Shown here piece after piece: positions 34,601 to 45,819 of a stretch of 64,000 nt of DNA. Source of the stretch: Apostichopus japonicus. Taxonomy: Eukaryota > Echinodermata > Holothuroidea > Aspidochirotida > Stichopodidae. A program made the position numbers and the translations under genes. Positions within the stretch are counted from its first letter, which is position 1; each line of letters begins with the position of its first letter. A model generated the notes under the pieces. The model did not search any database. It saw only the letters and a list, made by a program, of their open reading frames with translations, and had not been told where the DNA came from. The stretch covers positions 21,326,898 to 21,390,897 of the forward strand of contig NC_092577.1 in NCBI RefSeq assembly GCF_037975245.1, in the 5' to 3' direction.

Positions 34601-37600
34601 TACCAAAATATTGCTGTCAACAATGGTGTCCAAGAACCAAGCTATTGATACCACACGGTTTGAGGGACTTGCGATACGTGGTTACAACAGTTCCTACAAG
34701 ATCGAGCTACCTGTAACCTTTTCAAGAAATATTATTCCAGCCAATAAATGTCACATCCCGACCCCTGAGATGGCTGAACAGTGGCCTCATTTGCATCAAA
34801 TTTCCTCTGAATTAGTCCCCTTACAGGACTGCGAAATCGGGTTGCTAATTGGATATAATTGTCCTAAAGCCTTATTACCTAGGGAAGTAATACCCCCAGT
34901 CGGGGATGGCCCATACGGGCAGAAAACTGCCATTGGATGGGGTATAGTTGGACTTATTGACCCAACACAAGTTGAAAATAGATCATCTGACCCAATCGGT
35001 TTTAGTCATCGCATTCCGAGTTATGACGTCCCTTCCTACAAATTTCAAAATGCAAGTCAAACGTCATTTGAGAATTGCGCGCCAAATAAAATTGAAATAT
35101 GTTTTCAGTCCTCAATTAAGGAAATCGACCCCGCCCATATTGTGAAATTACTTGAATCAGATTTTAGTGAAAGAAGTTTTAATACAGTAGCGTATTCTCA
35201 GGACGATTTCAAGTTCCTCTCAAAATTAAGAGATGGGATTCATCAGACTGCTGATGGTCATTATGAGATGCCTTTGCCATTTAAAACCTCAAACCCCCGA
35301 CTTCCTGACAACAAAGATCTAGCGCTTCATTTCTTGCGGCGGCTTGAGCGGCGCTTTAGATTAGATACAAAGTATAGGGCAAAGTACGAAGCCTTCATGA
35401 AAGACCTTCTAAGTGAACGGTATGCCGAAAGGGTTCCCCAGGAGGAAATTGTAGGGACAAATGGTGGAATTAATTACATTCCACACCATGGAGTGTATCA
35501 CCCCAAAAAACCTGACAAACTTAGAGTTGTGTTTGATTGTAGTGCAAGGTTCAAAGGTCAGTGCCTTAATCAGTATTTGCTCCAGGGTCCTAATCTTACG
35601 AATACTCTTATTGGGGTCCTGTGTCGTTTTAGACATGAACCAGTCGCTTTCATGTGTGATATTAAGGCCATGTTTCACCAGTTCAGTGTAAACCCGGAGC
35701 ACAGAGACTTCTTAAGATTCCTATGGTGGGAGAATGGGGATCTCCAGTCAGATCCAGTCGAGTATAGAATGAGGGTTCACCTGTTTGGTGCAACATCCTC
35801 TCCAGGCTGTGCTAATTTTGGGTTGAAACAAAGTGCTATTGATCACGAGAAGGAATATGGGTCTGATGTTGGTGACTTCATCCGCCATAATTTCTACGTC
35901 GATGACGGACTTAAGTCCGTTGCCACTGAAGATGAGGCAGCCCATTTGATTAATAGGTCAAAATTACTGTGTCAACGTGTTGGTCTGAAACTGCACAAGT
36001 TCACATCAAATTCCACGAAGGTTATGGGTACCCTCCCCCCTGAAGAACACTCTAAGGGTGTTAAGGACCTTAATGTAATGTACAACAGTAGTAATATAGA
36101 GAGAGCCTTGGGTGTGTACTGGTGCGTAGAATCAGATACGTTCCAGTTTCGAATTTCCTTACAGGATAAACCACTCACTAGGAGAGGTATCCTTTCCACT
36201 GTAAGCTCGGTTTACGACCCATTAGGGTTTTTAGCTCCCGTTGTGTTAGTAGGGAAACAAATACTTCAGGAGATGTGCAGTGAGCATTTAGACTGGGATT
36301 CTCCCCTCCCCAGTGCCCTAAGACCTCGTTGGGAAAGGTGGAGAGACAGCTTGTACCGATTGGAATATCTTAAGGTCAAAAGATGTTTCAAACCACCCAA
36401 TTTTGTAGTCCAATCGGTCGAATTGCATCATTTTTCCGATGCAAGTACAACAGGATATGGCCAGTGTTCATACCTACGGTTGAAAGATTTCGAGGGCAGG
36501 GTTCACTGTTCATTAGTTATGGGAAAGTCTAGAGTCGTGCCACTCAAACCCATTACTATGCCCCGTCTAGAATTAACAGCTGCTTTGTTGTCCGTTAAGA
36601 TTAGTTCTCACTTGGTTCGAGAACTCGAATTTGAAGATATTTCAGAGTATTTCTGGACGGATAGTCAAGTTGTATTGGGGTACATCCAAAATGACGCAAG
36701 GAGGTTTAAGGTGTTTGTTGCAAATCGGGTACAACAAATACGGGATCATTCCAGCCCAGAACAGTGGAGGTACGTTAGTACCACTGATAACCCCGCAGAT
36801 GTTGCCTCTAGAGGGCTCACTACCGTTCAATTGACATGTGAATCCAATTGGTTTACAGGGCCCTCCTTTCTCTGGGCGAGGGATATACCCAATGCACCAC
36901 AGCGCTTGCCAGAAATAATTAGTACTGACCAAGAACTGGCAAATGCACAGGTTTTAATTACACGCTCTGATAACTCCCCCAGCTTCTTTGAACCCGAGCG
37001 TCTGAATCATATTTCTAATTGGTATAAAGCAAAACAAGCAGTTGCGCTCTGTTTGAAATTGAAGTCTCGGTTGAGATTACGAAATGACTCAAAAATTCAG
37101 TCTGCTCCCCTCCATAAGCAGCTAATAGCAAACGATTTTCTTCAGGCTGAATTAGAAATTGTCAGGGCAGTTCAAATGAGATATTTTGTAAGTGAATTCA
37201 AAAGCCTAACTAGTAAGAAACTGGCAAGGTGTTGAAAGGGTCCAGTCTTTTATATCGCCTCGACCCATTCATTGGCGAGGATGGTATTATACGTGTAGGG
37301 GGGCGTTTAGGTAGGGCTCACGTCTCTATTACATTTAAGCACCCAATTGTTCTACCTCGTAAACATCATATAACCAATTTATTGATTCGTTACTTTCATG
37401 AAAGGGTCAAGCACCAGGGACGTGGTATTACCACGAACGAGATAAGGAGTAACGGGTACTGGATAATTGGTTGCAGTTCTGCAGTATCTAGCCATATCCA
37501 CAGATGTGTAACGTGTATAAAACTGCGTGGTAAGGCTCAAGTACAGAAAATGGCCGACTTACCATCGGATAGGGTAGATCCATCCACCCCCTTTACCTAT

Positions 37601-40600
37601 TGTGGTGTAGATTATTTTGGGCCTTTCTTTGTTAAAGAGGGTCGAAAGGAACTGAAGCGTTATGGTGCGCTGTTTACCTGCATGGCATCCAGAGCTATCC
37701 ATATTGAAATAGCGAATTCCCTTACCACAGATTCCTTTCTGAATGCGTTACGGCGTTTTTTAGCCATACGAGGGCCTATTAAACAGCTTCGTTCCGATCA
37801 AGGTACTAACTTCATTGGGGCAAGAAACGAGCTCTAGAAAGCTTTAAATGAGATGGATAATAGTAAAATAAAGCATTTTCTTCTGGAGCATGATTGCGAT
37901 TTCTTTGCATTCAAGTTAAACGTACCAGATGCGAGCCACATGGGTGGCGTTTGGGAGCGCCAGATTCGCACTGTGCGGAGTGTGCTAGCTTCTATGATCG
38001 ATGGTATGGGTACACAATTAGATGATGAGAGTTTGAGGACCTTCGTATATGAGGTGGCTGCTATTGTCAACAGTCGGCCTCTCACCACTGATAATTTTAA
38101 CGATGCCAGGTCTTTAGAACCCTTAACTCCCAATCACTTACTCACACAGAAATCTAAGGTCTTACTTCCCCCTCCCGGTGCGTTTCAGTCAGCCGACTTA
38201 TATTGTCGTAAAAGATGGCGTCGAGTACAATACTTGGTCAATGAATTTTGGACCCGCTGGAGAAAAGAATACCTATTGAGTCTACAGCCACGGCAAAAAT
38301 GGGTTTCCCATACTCGTAACATGAAAGTAGGTGACATTGTGATTGTTGAGGACAAAAATACCCCGAGAAACCGCTGGCAATTAGCTACAATCAGTCAAAC
38401 AATTGTCGATCATGATGGTCGTGTACGTAAGGTTAAGATTAATATGAGTTCTACTCTAGATAAAAGGGGCAAACGTACAGGTCCCGTAGTATGTTTGGAA
38501 AGACCTATTCACAAATTAGTTGTCCTTGTGGAAAGTACGGAGTAATCCAAAGTGCGTTCACGAGGGACAATTTGTGTTTCGCACCTTGGTTCCCCATAAG
38601 GGGCCATAACGTGTTTTATGTGTTACGAATTTGTGTATTAAATGAATTTGGTTCCTAATTATCGCAATTGTTTTTATGTATTTGAAGAGAAAATTACTAT
38701 AAAAAAAATGTTGAATGAATGTTTTTCTTACCTAAATGTGATATTGTCGACTAAATTTATTCGTCGATTGTAAAGAAAAAAGCTACTAAAAAAGAAAGGA
38801 TAAATGCATGTTTCACGCACCAACGTGTGAAATTGGTTTGTAAAGTGCAATTATTGAAATATAAAGGGAGTACGTGAAATTAAATAACTAAGTGGAATAT
38901 ATTGATGTAAGCAATAAACAAACAAAACAAAAATCCTATTTTTCGTGCCATGGATAATGAATAATTCTATATATATATTTTCGTACGACATTTAACGTGA
39001 AAATCCTACTATATAAATACTCTTTATAGCAGAATTTGCGACATGACTTTAAATTTATGTATTACGTTGATCTTTTTTGTGAAATGATTGCTAGGTTTTG
39101 TAATTGTAGGTATTTATTATTGGTTATATATATCGATCATATTATTTGTGTAATGTGCATATTCCCATCTTTGATAATATGTCCATGTTTTAATATCTAT
39201 GGATAGTTAGGCTATGTGAGAGGGTAATTGTGACACTAGCTTAATTTTCGATACGTGTAGTATAGTATTTGTGATGTGAATCAAATATCAGGATTCGTGG
39301 TTAAAAAATGAAAGTATCATTTTGAGGGGCCATGTAAAGGTTCATTCACAATTTCTATGCGTAAAATATATTCATTGATATTTAAACCTGTTCGTATTTA
39401 TAATTTTTAAGCTCTGCAGCATTCTCGTGCAATCTTGCATGGCAACCATTCCCAGATGCGAAATTCTTCACATGACAGCACCGCACAATAGTTAGTTTCA
39501 AATGTTTTGTGTAAGAAGCCGAGACGTCTCGCACTGGGCATATTCCTCACATACTGAAAAGTCTTTGTACAGACCACAACCATGCATGTTGTTAAGATAA
39601 AAAAATTTGCCACACCTTAAGACTACCAACTAAGCCGTTATTTTTCAAGAGTCCAAAGAGGTACGTTAATTTATGTTATGGTTTAATGTTATAAGATTAC
39701 CCAGGACCTAAAGGCTTCTTCCTGTCCAATTGTATATGTATTTTATCGAATGTGCACTTTGTAGTTGTTTGTATCATTATTATTTGTATTTGTAGTTTTC
39801 ACCAAGGTAAAGAACCAAAGAAGAAGAATAAATTAAAGAGCAACCTTCCGTAGAAGACTCGGTCCTTTTTGATGGCTTCAGTTATAATTATAAAATCATG
39901 AAATTTAGAATATAAATATTGAATGAAGAAATGATAACAGATTTAACAATGGAAAAATGTCAATCGATAAACCGCACTTCTACAGTTTAGTAGAAAATGA
40001 AAGAGAAAAATACAATCCTTCAGCACTTTAATTTAATTACCCTTAAAGAAACAACATTATATACAGCACCGCTATTACTCACCAAACCAATTACGAAAAC
40101 AATTTACAGGTGGCTACTGACATCAGTACTAGACCATCTTAGTTCCAGACTCTGCACATAGACATCTATGTCAACAAAAAAGATGAACCTTATAAAAAAT
40201 ATACGTGTACAAAATAACTTGGAATGCGCCCTGCAAACCCACAACATTTGCTCGGCTAAATTGTCACTAATCACGTATGGTAAATGAACATTGCAGAACA
40301 GTATAAATGATCTACATGCTAACTTTAAAACATATAAAATATATGATGAGATGATTGAATAGAAGAACAATAAAGCCATTACATTAATTTACTTTTCCTT
40401 GTAGCCTACACTACAGTTAACTGTATATATATATATATATATATACTGCTGTACACAGTGGAACCATTGAACATGTGCCTAGGCCCAAATTCTTTGTTCT
40501 AAAGTAACACATATGGCCTGCAATATATTCAGTTGTTTACTGAGGATCAACATATTAACAGTGAAATATTACCAACACAGAAAGAAACACTGCTGAAATT

Positions 40601-43600
40601 ATCAGTGCATTCTTCAATACCATGCTCATATAACCAGTGTAACCAGTCTAGGTTTATACCTCTTTTCCTTGCCAAATAGTGCAACCTAGGCCCTCCAAAA
40701 ATTGGTGAAATTATTACTTATACATACTGAATGTGTGACATAAAATATGAATAATTAAAATATAAAATTAAGCTGACATAGGATATCAATTGAATGTTAC
40801 CATGCTGTAATATGAAGCTGTATAAATCACATCGAAATTTCATACAAATATAAACTCTTATCAGTTCTTAGTAACGTTAAATTTCGTGGAACTAATACCT
40901 ACATACTATTTAAATGACCAATTTGCACTTACACAATATCGTGATTATACATAATTTTAATCAATATCTTATAGCCTCATTCTACCCCAAAACAACAGCT
41001 AAAGAACCACGTGAGACAATATTAATGTTTACTCACCAAACAGAACCAAAATAACTCTTCATCATCGTTTTAAACTGCAAACGGACGAAATAATCTTCTC
41101 TCATTCTAATAGACACCTTGCTTCTTGAAATTCTCACATGCAAATAACCAACGTTACCAGCGACAGTTGACGAAAAAACGCTACATTTACGAAAATAAAA
41201 CCCCAGAAAACGCTAGTTTCCCTAACTTTCGTGTTCTTTCGAGTCAATTTAGCACATATTCGTAGGATGAATGGTCACCGATCACAAAATAGATTTTGAA
41301 TAGTTGATTTGTGTGATAGTCTGACCCAGAAAATCTGAAAAAATATGCAAATTTTCGGTAGGAAATTCAGAAGATTGCTCAAAAATACTCCAAATAAATT
41401 TGGGTGGGTCTCCAAGTAAGAATTTGGTCTAAAAAATCGGAAAATTTTTCTATTATTTGTAAATTTAACTAGTTTTAGGCAAAGAAAGCTAGAATTACCA
41501 AACTTAGAAAAAACGTACGCAAGAACCCCAGAAATGACTAAAAACGCTAAATGTAGTGTAAAAACCCTAACGCTGGCAACACTGACTCTAACCCACGCCA
41601 AGCCAGGAGGGTGCATTTGCATAAACTCAGGGCTACAAGCGCAAGAATATTCTTCATCTTTAACATCCAATCCCTGTATTACTGCAGATTTGACTCTAGC
41701 ACCAAAATATAAGTAATTATAAACATGTTTACATAAGAAAAGTAACAATCAATAGTAAACCAGCAGCTCACTTTAGTTTAATAATGTACCTACATTACCA
41801 AAATAAGGAAAGTGAGGTTGTAGACAAAGGGGTTCTGTTGACCACATGCTGCCCATGTGGACCAAGCTATGAATAATTCACGAGCCAGTCAAATACAGAA
41901 GGACAATGACATTACTGTACTAGGGACCTATTTTCAACTCACTACACTCCCCTGCTCAAGTATTACCGAAAGCAAAGGCTGCTAAGACGGTCATCTCTTA
42001 TTATAAAATCAAAAGGAATGGAATCTGACTCTTAAATTGTAACAGCACTTTTCTTCTGGATTGATTGATTTCAGTGTACAAGGAAAGCAGGCTTATGTCT
42101 ACCCAATATCTTGTCCTTTCAAGATGCTGTGTCACACAGATCTCTTGAAACCAGGAATAAGAGGATTCCTGGGTCAAATTCACAACAACGTAAGTCAAAA
42201 TATATTAAAAATCACAGATTTAACAAAAAGTTCTCTAATACCCTAGCTGTAGAGCAAGGATAATTACAAAGATCAGATTCCATGATGCTACGTCATCTGT
42301 CTCCAAATCAAACAGCCATGAGGGGATATGCTTTGCAAATTGTTAGGACCACTTGTGGAGAAGGCTGCTGATAAAAAGAATATGACAATATGAGATGTCA
42401 AAAAATGAAAACACTCTATTCCATGTAATCAAGTACCGTGTTTATTTAAACTTAGTTTTAAGTTGTTTCTGCTTGAACAATCAGAGTGGTCTGAAGCAAA
42501 CTTGCTCATGGTGTGATTTGGGAAACTACAAGCAATCTGTTTTCTTTGAAGTGGATGCAACATTATTTCGTTGCCTCAATCACAACACAAAACTGTAATT
42601 AATTAAACCAACTGGTACTTCCAATAATCTGAGCAAACATTGAGAATTTTACCTATGTCAACCAATTGGCAGCAGTAATCCATGTTGCAGTAATCCAATT
42701 GTAAATCCAATAAAACTAATGGTCATTTGTGTCTAAAAACTTTTATCATCTCTTGATCTGCATGCTCATGTAACAGTTATGACTTGAACCTTCTTAATCT
42801 TTTTTTTACCTATGGGATGAGTTTAATCACAAGAGTGGGAATGAGCACAAATCTTAAAATACAGGTGAACATTGTCTCCATTGTATCAGGTTGAATAAAT
42901 GCAGTGGCTCTTTCTTTTTCTTTTTACGTTGAGCAGATCCTGACATTTTTACGCCTCCAGCTGTGCCTACACCGCAAGAACCAGAACCACCAACCACCCC
43001 CACAAATGCAGTCACTTTGGTTTCTCCTAGAAGGGCTTCACAAAGAAAGTAGGTTTATAAGGCAACATCAGTTGCTCTCACGGTTTTCTAAGATGCTTAT
43101 TCCAAAGAGTACAACGTTCAAAGCAGGATTGTGCTTAATTTGGAAACAATTTATGAAATGACAATCTAAAATTTAGCACAACTAATCATCTTTTTTATCA
43201 CAAGCACCTTTTGTACATGTACTCTATGTGGAAGTTTCTGGAATTTGTTCTGAAATGCTATGTTGAAACTACTCTACCTCTTAAACAGATTTCCAGTTAA
43301 CTGTACTCATGAAACTGGATACCATAATTGAAAACCAGAAGAAAGGGCTGTCACTGCTGCGGACCCTGGCTAGCAATCTGCATGTTGCTTCTGATGAAAT
43401 AATGTTGGAGGACATATTTGAAGAAAAAATGACAACAGTTCAACAGATGAATGAACTGTCTGAAAAACTAAAAGAAGAAAACTACAAGAAGAAATTGGTA
43501 ACCTTAAACCTAAATTTATTACGAGTTACATTTAAAGAAATATTAGAAGAACTAATGAGCTACCAGAAAGTCAAATGAACCTGGTTATACAAACTTTTAC

Positions 43601-45819
43601 CAGAAACAATCAGCTGGCTATGATAGTCCTGTGCCTACGTAAAAGGAGGAAACTAATTCATCACTAATTTCTTCAATAATAAGACTGACCTCACACACCA
43701 TCAGTTTCACCATGCACCGGAATAACAAGAAATGGAAATGGGTTAATTAAATTGTCAGAACCTAATGCATACTCTGAAAATTGTGTTTATATTGTTCTTG
43801 ATGGATATAAGCATTTTCACGTTTGCTTGTTCTTGTATTTTGCGCTTTGCAACAGGTAAATTTCCTTAGTGCACTGGGAGGATACCGTGTTGGTGACACC
43901 GTGAGAATAATCATGAAAAATCTTGGGACTAATGCATTGTGGTCCAGGTACAGCATGAAGGGTAGACGGGGAAAGCTGCCTTTTCAGAGCCTTCAGCTGT
44001 TTAGAGTCATCATAAGTAAGTATTATCAAACTTCCTACAAAGATATAAATGTAAAGCATCCTTACCATGTATTGAGAGTCATGGTCAGTAATATAAGACA
44101 GATCAAAGTATAACGGATAATCAGTGTGTCAAATGTGAGGGCAATGTGTATTAACCTTTAAATTTTCCTTTCATACTTACAGGTAGTTTAACCGCATTTT
44201 TGTTAGGTATGGAGCAAAAGGTTTACCCATACAATTGATACAAACAAAATCAAACAATGTAAATAATGATAATACGTACATAAATTTCATTGAATGATTT
44301 CTTGCAGAAGCCTGTCTACGGTCCCACAAAGGTACATCTGTGTCTCTTGTAGAGAGAGAAGTTGCAGAGACATTGAAGCATGCCCCCAACAAACCTGGAG
44401 GTTCCAATTTCACGGTAATCTTTGGGTACAAACTTTAGAGAAGGGGCAATGTTTATATCCATGTCTGAAATGGCTTGGAAGTAATAATGCTCTATGACAA
44501 GTTCAACTAAACTACAAAAGCAAATTATGTACAGGCAATTGGGTAAAGAAAAATCAGGGGTTCTTGTTGCAAACAACAAAAGAAAATCCCGAAAAACATA
44601 CGTATTAACTGTTTACTTCAATAAATAAAAATTCATTAAAATTAAACTCTTCTCCACAGTCTATGAAAGCCATACGTATTGTATATTCTGTGGAGTGTTA
44701 GCTCAGTGTTATGTGGAGTGTTAGCTCAGTGGTTAACTGGTGCCTTCCAATCATAAGGTCCCCGGTTCGAGTCACTCTAAGACTAATGTATGTCGTCCAG
44801 TTACAGAGTTGTTGGGAATTCATAACCATGGACGTTAAATATGAATCTAAGAGACTGACCTCGGTCAGCTTGCGTCATTGATAAGCCAAAGAGGCTTCTC
44901 CGCAAGTTCCTGCTTGCAGGAGGATCTAAAATACACAATCTACATCAATAATAAGGAAATATCTTTATAACATATATACTACTTTTGTCCTAAGCTTGCC
45001 TTTACCTTTCAGATAACTCCATAGGGCCACAACAATTAAAGACGTTTAACAAAGCTTGTTGAAAGTAGTTAACGTATTGGTTCCCTGAGAACGTAAAATG
45101 TACAATCCTTGAAATGGTGTTGTGGGTGCATTATTATCGCTTTCATTAAAGAAAATTAAGGTGTATGCAAAACAGTAGTCATTTTCTATTCGTAATAGAC
45201 TTGATAAATATTATATTCTCATAACCTCTCAGTGCATTTTACTTTTACTCCAACCCTTAAATATGTTTAAAAAAGGTATACTGTTTTGGCCCCAAATATG
45301 CCAGATTTTTAAATATGGTCATCTTTGGTAAAAAAAAAAAACATGCTTAAACTATTATTTTTACCACCCTGAAGGAAATTTACCTCACTGGGACATTCAA
45401 ACATCTTGTGTGTTCATTTAGAATTCTGACAACACTTTAGAGAGCAAAGTTTGCCAAGTACTTTTTTGACACATAGCAATGATAGCATGCTCTTTTTTGG
45501 GTCTCTATGACTACTGTGAAGAAAACAAGGTGACCTTATTATATATACTATTTACAGTTACAGATGTAATATGGAATTTAATGGCAATTGAGCAGATTTT
45601 CAACCTTGAAAATTGCTTTAAACTGTAAGTGTGACTAAATTAGCTTTCTATGATACTATTTTCGTTACCTTTGATATTTAAAACACTTGTTTCTTGAAAT
45701 TGTTCTTGTAGGCACGGACATCTGCAGGATTCTCAGATGAAGGAAGCAATGATGGCTTCGATTGCCGTCCTGGGAAGGGGATGAAGGGGGAAATGTTGAC
45801 TTCTGTTAGGGGTCTGTGA
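28276..45819 (+). CDS. DUF4806-type protein gene, nine exons, BEL element in an intron
   Basis: Read from splice sites and phase: 28276-28359, 28572-28683, 30024-30170, 30611-30721, 42937-43048, 43289 (or 43297)-43497, 43856-44015, 44308-44414, 45712-45819. Each acceptor follows a pyrimidine tract and AG; donors are GTAAGT, GTAGGC, GTAGGC, GTAAAG, GTAGGT, GTAACC, GTAAGT and GTAATC. Phases agree at every junction except exon 5 to 6, where a small exon was missed or a site misread. The product (about 380 aa) has an N-terminal module found in invertebrate DUF4806 proteins, a low-complexity linker and a C-terminal DUF4806 domain. DUF4806 has no known function; nuclear DNA binding is a guess. It starts 340 bp after the transposase remnant, in the same direction. 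Confidence 0.7.
29100..29186 (+). repeat. tRNA-like fragment, possible SINE head
   Basis: GTTAGGGGTTCGACTCCTGGCC (about 29152-29173) contains a good B box GGTTCGACTCC; the upstream half is weak. Probably the decayed head of a SINE. Confidence 0.4.
29185..29820. repeat. Tandem repeat, about 297-bp unit, 2.1 copies
   Basis: TTGTTGAAAATCACTCTAAG starts units at about 29189, 29489 and 29788, each followed by CCCCGCCCACTCATTAATATT. Two full units and a third start. It lies in intron 2 of the DUF4806 gene. A diverged relative is at 14990-15240. Confidence 0.85.
30024..30721 (+). CDS. DUF4806 gene exons 3-4: linker
   Basis: Exon 3 (30024-30170) completes the helix YNKAQKLSRLAEE and then gives a Ser/Glu-rich stretch with a basic patch SSRKRTAPARF. 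Exon 4 (30611-30721) encodes an acidic start, then Pro/Ala-rich sequence. Both have length divisible by three (147 and 111) and both boundaries are phase 1, so either could be skipped without breaking the frame. Confidence 0.65.
31396..31949 (+). repeat. BEL 5' LTR
   Basis: Begins TGTAAAGGTTCATTC and ends TTCAGTTATA. Same length as the 3' LTR, with roughly eight differences seen by eye. A TATA-like TATATGTATTTTATC lies near 31795. Confidence 0.93.
32352..38545 (+). pseudogene. BEL gag-pol polyprotein, frameshift and stop in the integrase part
   Basis: ATG at 32352 (STHSETQ) is preferred over the upstream in-frame Met at 32283, which would add a hydrophobic leader. Order: coiled-coil gag (codons about 80-270 counted from 32283), capsid-like DUF1759 (SGDPLKYLGRK, about 33490), Cys/His knuckles (34139-34320), aspartic protease (LLDTQSDT, about 34530), reverse transcriptase (VVFDCSARF near 35525, DIKAMFHQF near 35658, YVDDG near 35897), RNase H (SDASTTGYG, about 36437), integrase HHCC zinc site and catalytic core (VDYFGPF about 37609, SDQGTNF about 37795, WERQI about 37950). 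The frame shifts at about 37225-37235, and a TAG at 37835-37837 separates the second Asp from the Glu of integrase. Confidence 0.9.
39333..39886 (+). repeat. BEL 3' LTR
   Basis: Starts and ends like the 5' LTR and is followed by the ATTAT duplication. Differences from the 5' LTR include changes near 39405, 39500, 39590 and 39690. Confidence 0.93.
39892..42936 (+). other. Remainder of the long DUF4806-gene intron
   Basis: No exon found. AT-rich with a (TA)n tract at about 40422-40445. The 157-codon minus-strand frame at 41275-41748 has no motif and looks like chance. Confidence 0.5.
42937..43048 (+). CDS. DUF4806 gene exon 5: Pro/Thr-rich linker
   Basis: Lies 12.2 kb after exon 4, beyond the BEL insertion. 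It is preceded by a long pyrimidine tract and GAGCAG, opens in phase 1 as required, and encodes a Pro/Thr-rich segment ending in SPRRASQRK. Donor AA|GTAGGT leaves phase 2, which does not fit the next exon as drawn. Confidence 0.6.
43289..44414 (+). CDS. DUF4806 gene exons 6-8: DUF4806 domain
   Basis: Exon 6 (to 43497) encodes a helix LDTIIENQKKGLSLLRTL, then FEEKMTTVQQMNELSEKL, matching the 'LP..T.EEL..LE.KL' start of the domain. Exon 7 (43856-44015) gives NFLSALGGYRVGDTVRIIM, TNALWSRYSMKGRRGK and FQSLQLFRVI, the core of the domain including the Leu-Gly-Gly turn and the W..KG..K block. Exon 8 (44308-44414) adds EREVAETLKHAPNK. Junctions 6/7 (phase 0) and 7/8 (phase 1) fit exactly. Confidence 0.75.
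44691..44945 (+). repeat. tRNA-derived SINE with partly duplicated head
   Basis: GGAGTGTTAGCTCAGTG occurs at about 44692 and again at 44714. The second head has A box TTAGCTCAGTGG (44721-44732), B box GGTTCGAGTCA (44764-44774) and a possible acceptor stem GGAGTG/CACTCT, so it still resembles a tRNA. It continues into a non-tRNA body with GGCTTCTCCGCAAG. It lies in the last intron of the DUF4806 gene. Confidence 0.7.
45292..45340 (+). repeat. Short dispersed repeat, relative at 24660
   Basis: TTTGGCCCCAAATATGCC and ATGGTCATC.TTTGGT match 24662-24710 with few changes, in the same orientation. Confidence 0.4.
45712..45819 (+). CDS. DUF4806 gene terminal exon
   Basis: Follows TTGTTCTTGTAG and opens in phase 0, matching exon 8. 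It encodes a Gly/Asp/Lys-rich tail of 35 residues ending with TGA at 45817-45819. No consensus AATAAA is evident in the next 200 bases. Confidence 0.6.
   Translation, partial: ARTSAGFSDEGSNDGFDCRPGKGMKGEMLTSVRGL

Larger units (their letters stand above)
31396..39886 (+). mobile_element. BEL/Pao LTR retrotransposon, complete but with broken pol
   Basis: Two 554-bp LTRs flank a gag-pol region, and ATTAT at 31391-31395 and 39887-39891 is a 5-bp target duplication. A purine-rich TGAGGGGCC tract sits directly before the 3' LTR as a polypurine tract. There is no env-like frame in the 790 bases between pol and the 3' LTR. The element lies in the fourth intron of the DUF4806 gene, in sense orientation. 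The few differences between its LTRs show a fairly recent insertion, but pol has one frameshift and one stop. Confidence 0.93.

Noticed and set aside
38546-39332. Envelope gene in the BEL element
   Set aside because: No open frame of useful length between the end of pol and the 3' LTR; the element is a retrotransposon without env.
41275-41748. 157-codon minus-strand frame
   Set aside because: Phe/Leu/Lys-rich composition expected from AT-rich DNA; no motif, and no support from neighbours.
44712-44784. Functional tRNA gene
   Set aside because: A and B boxes and a possible acceptor stem are present, but the head is partly duplicated and runs into a non-tRNA body, so a SINE is the better reading.
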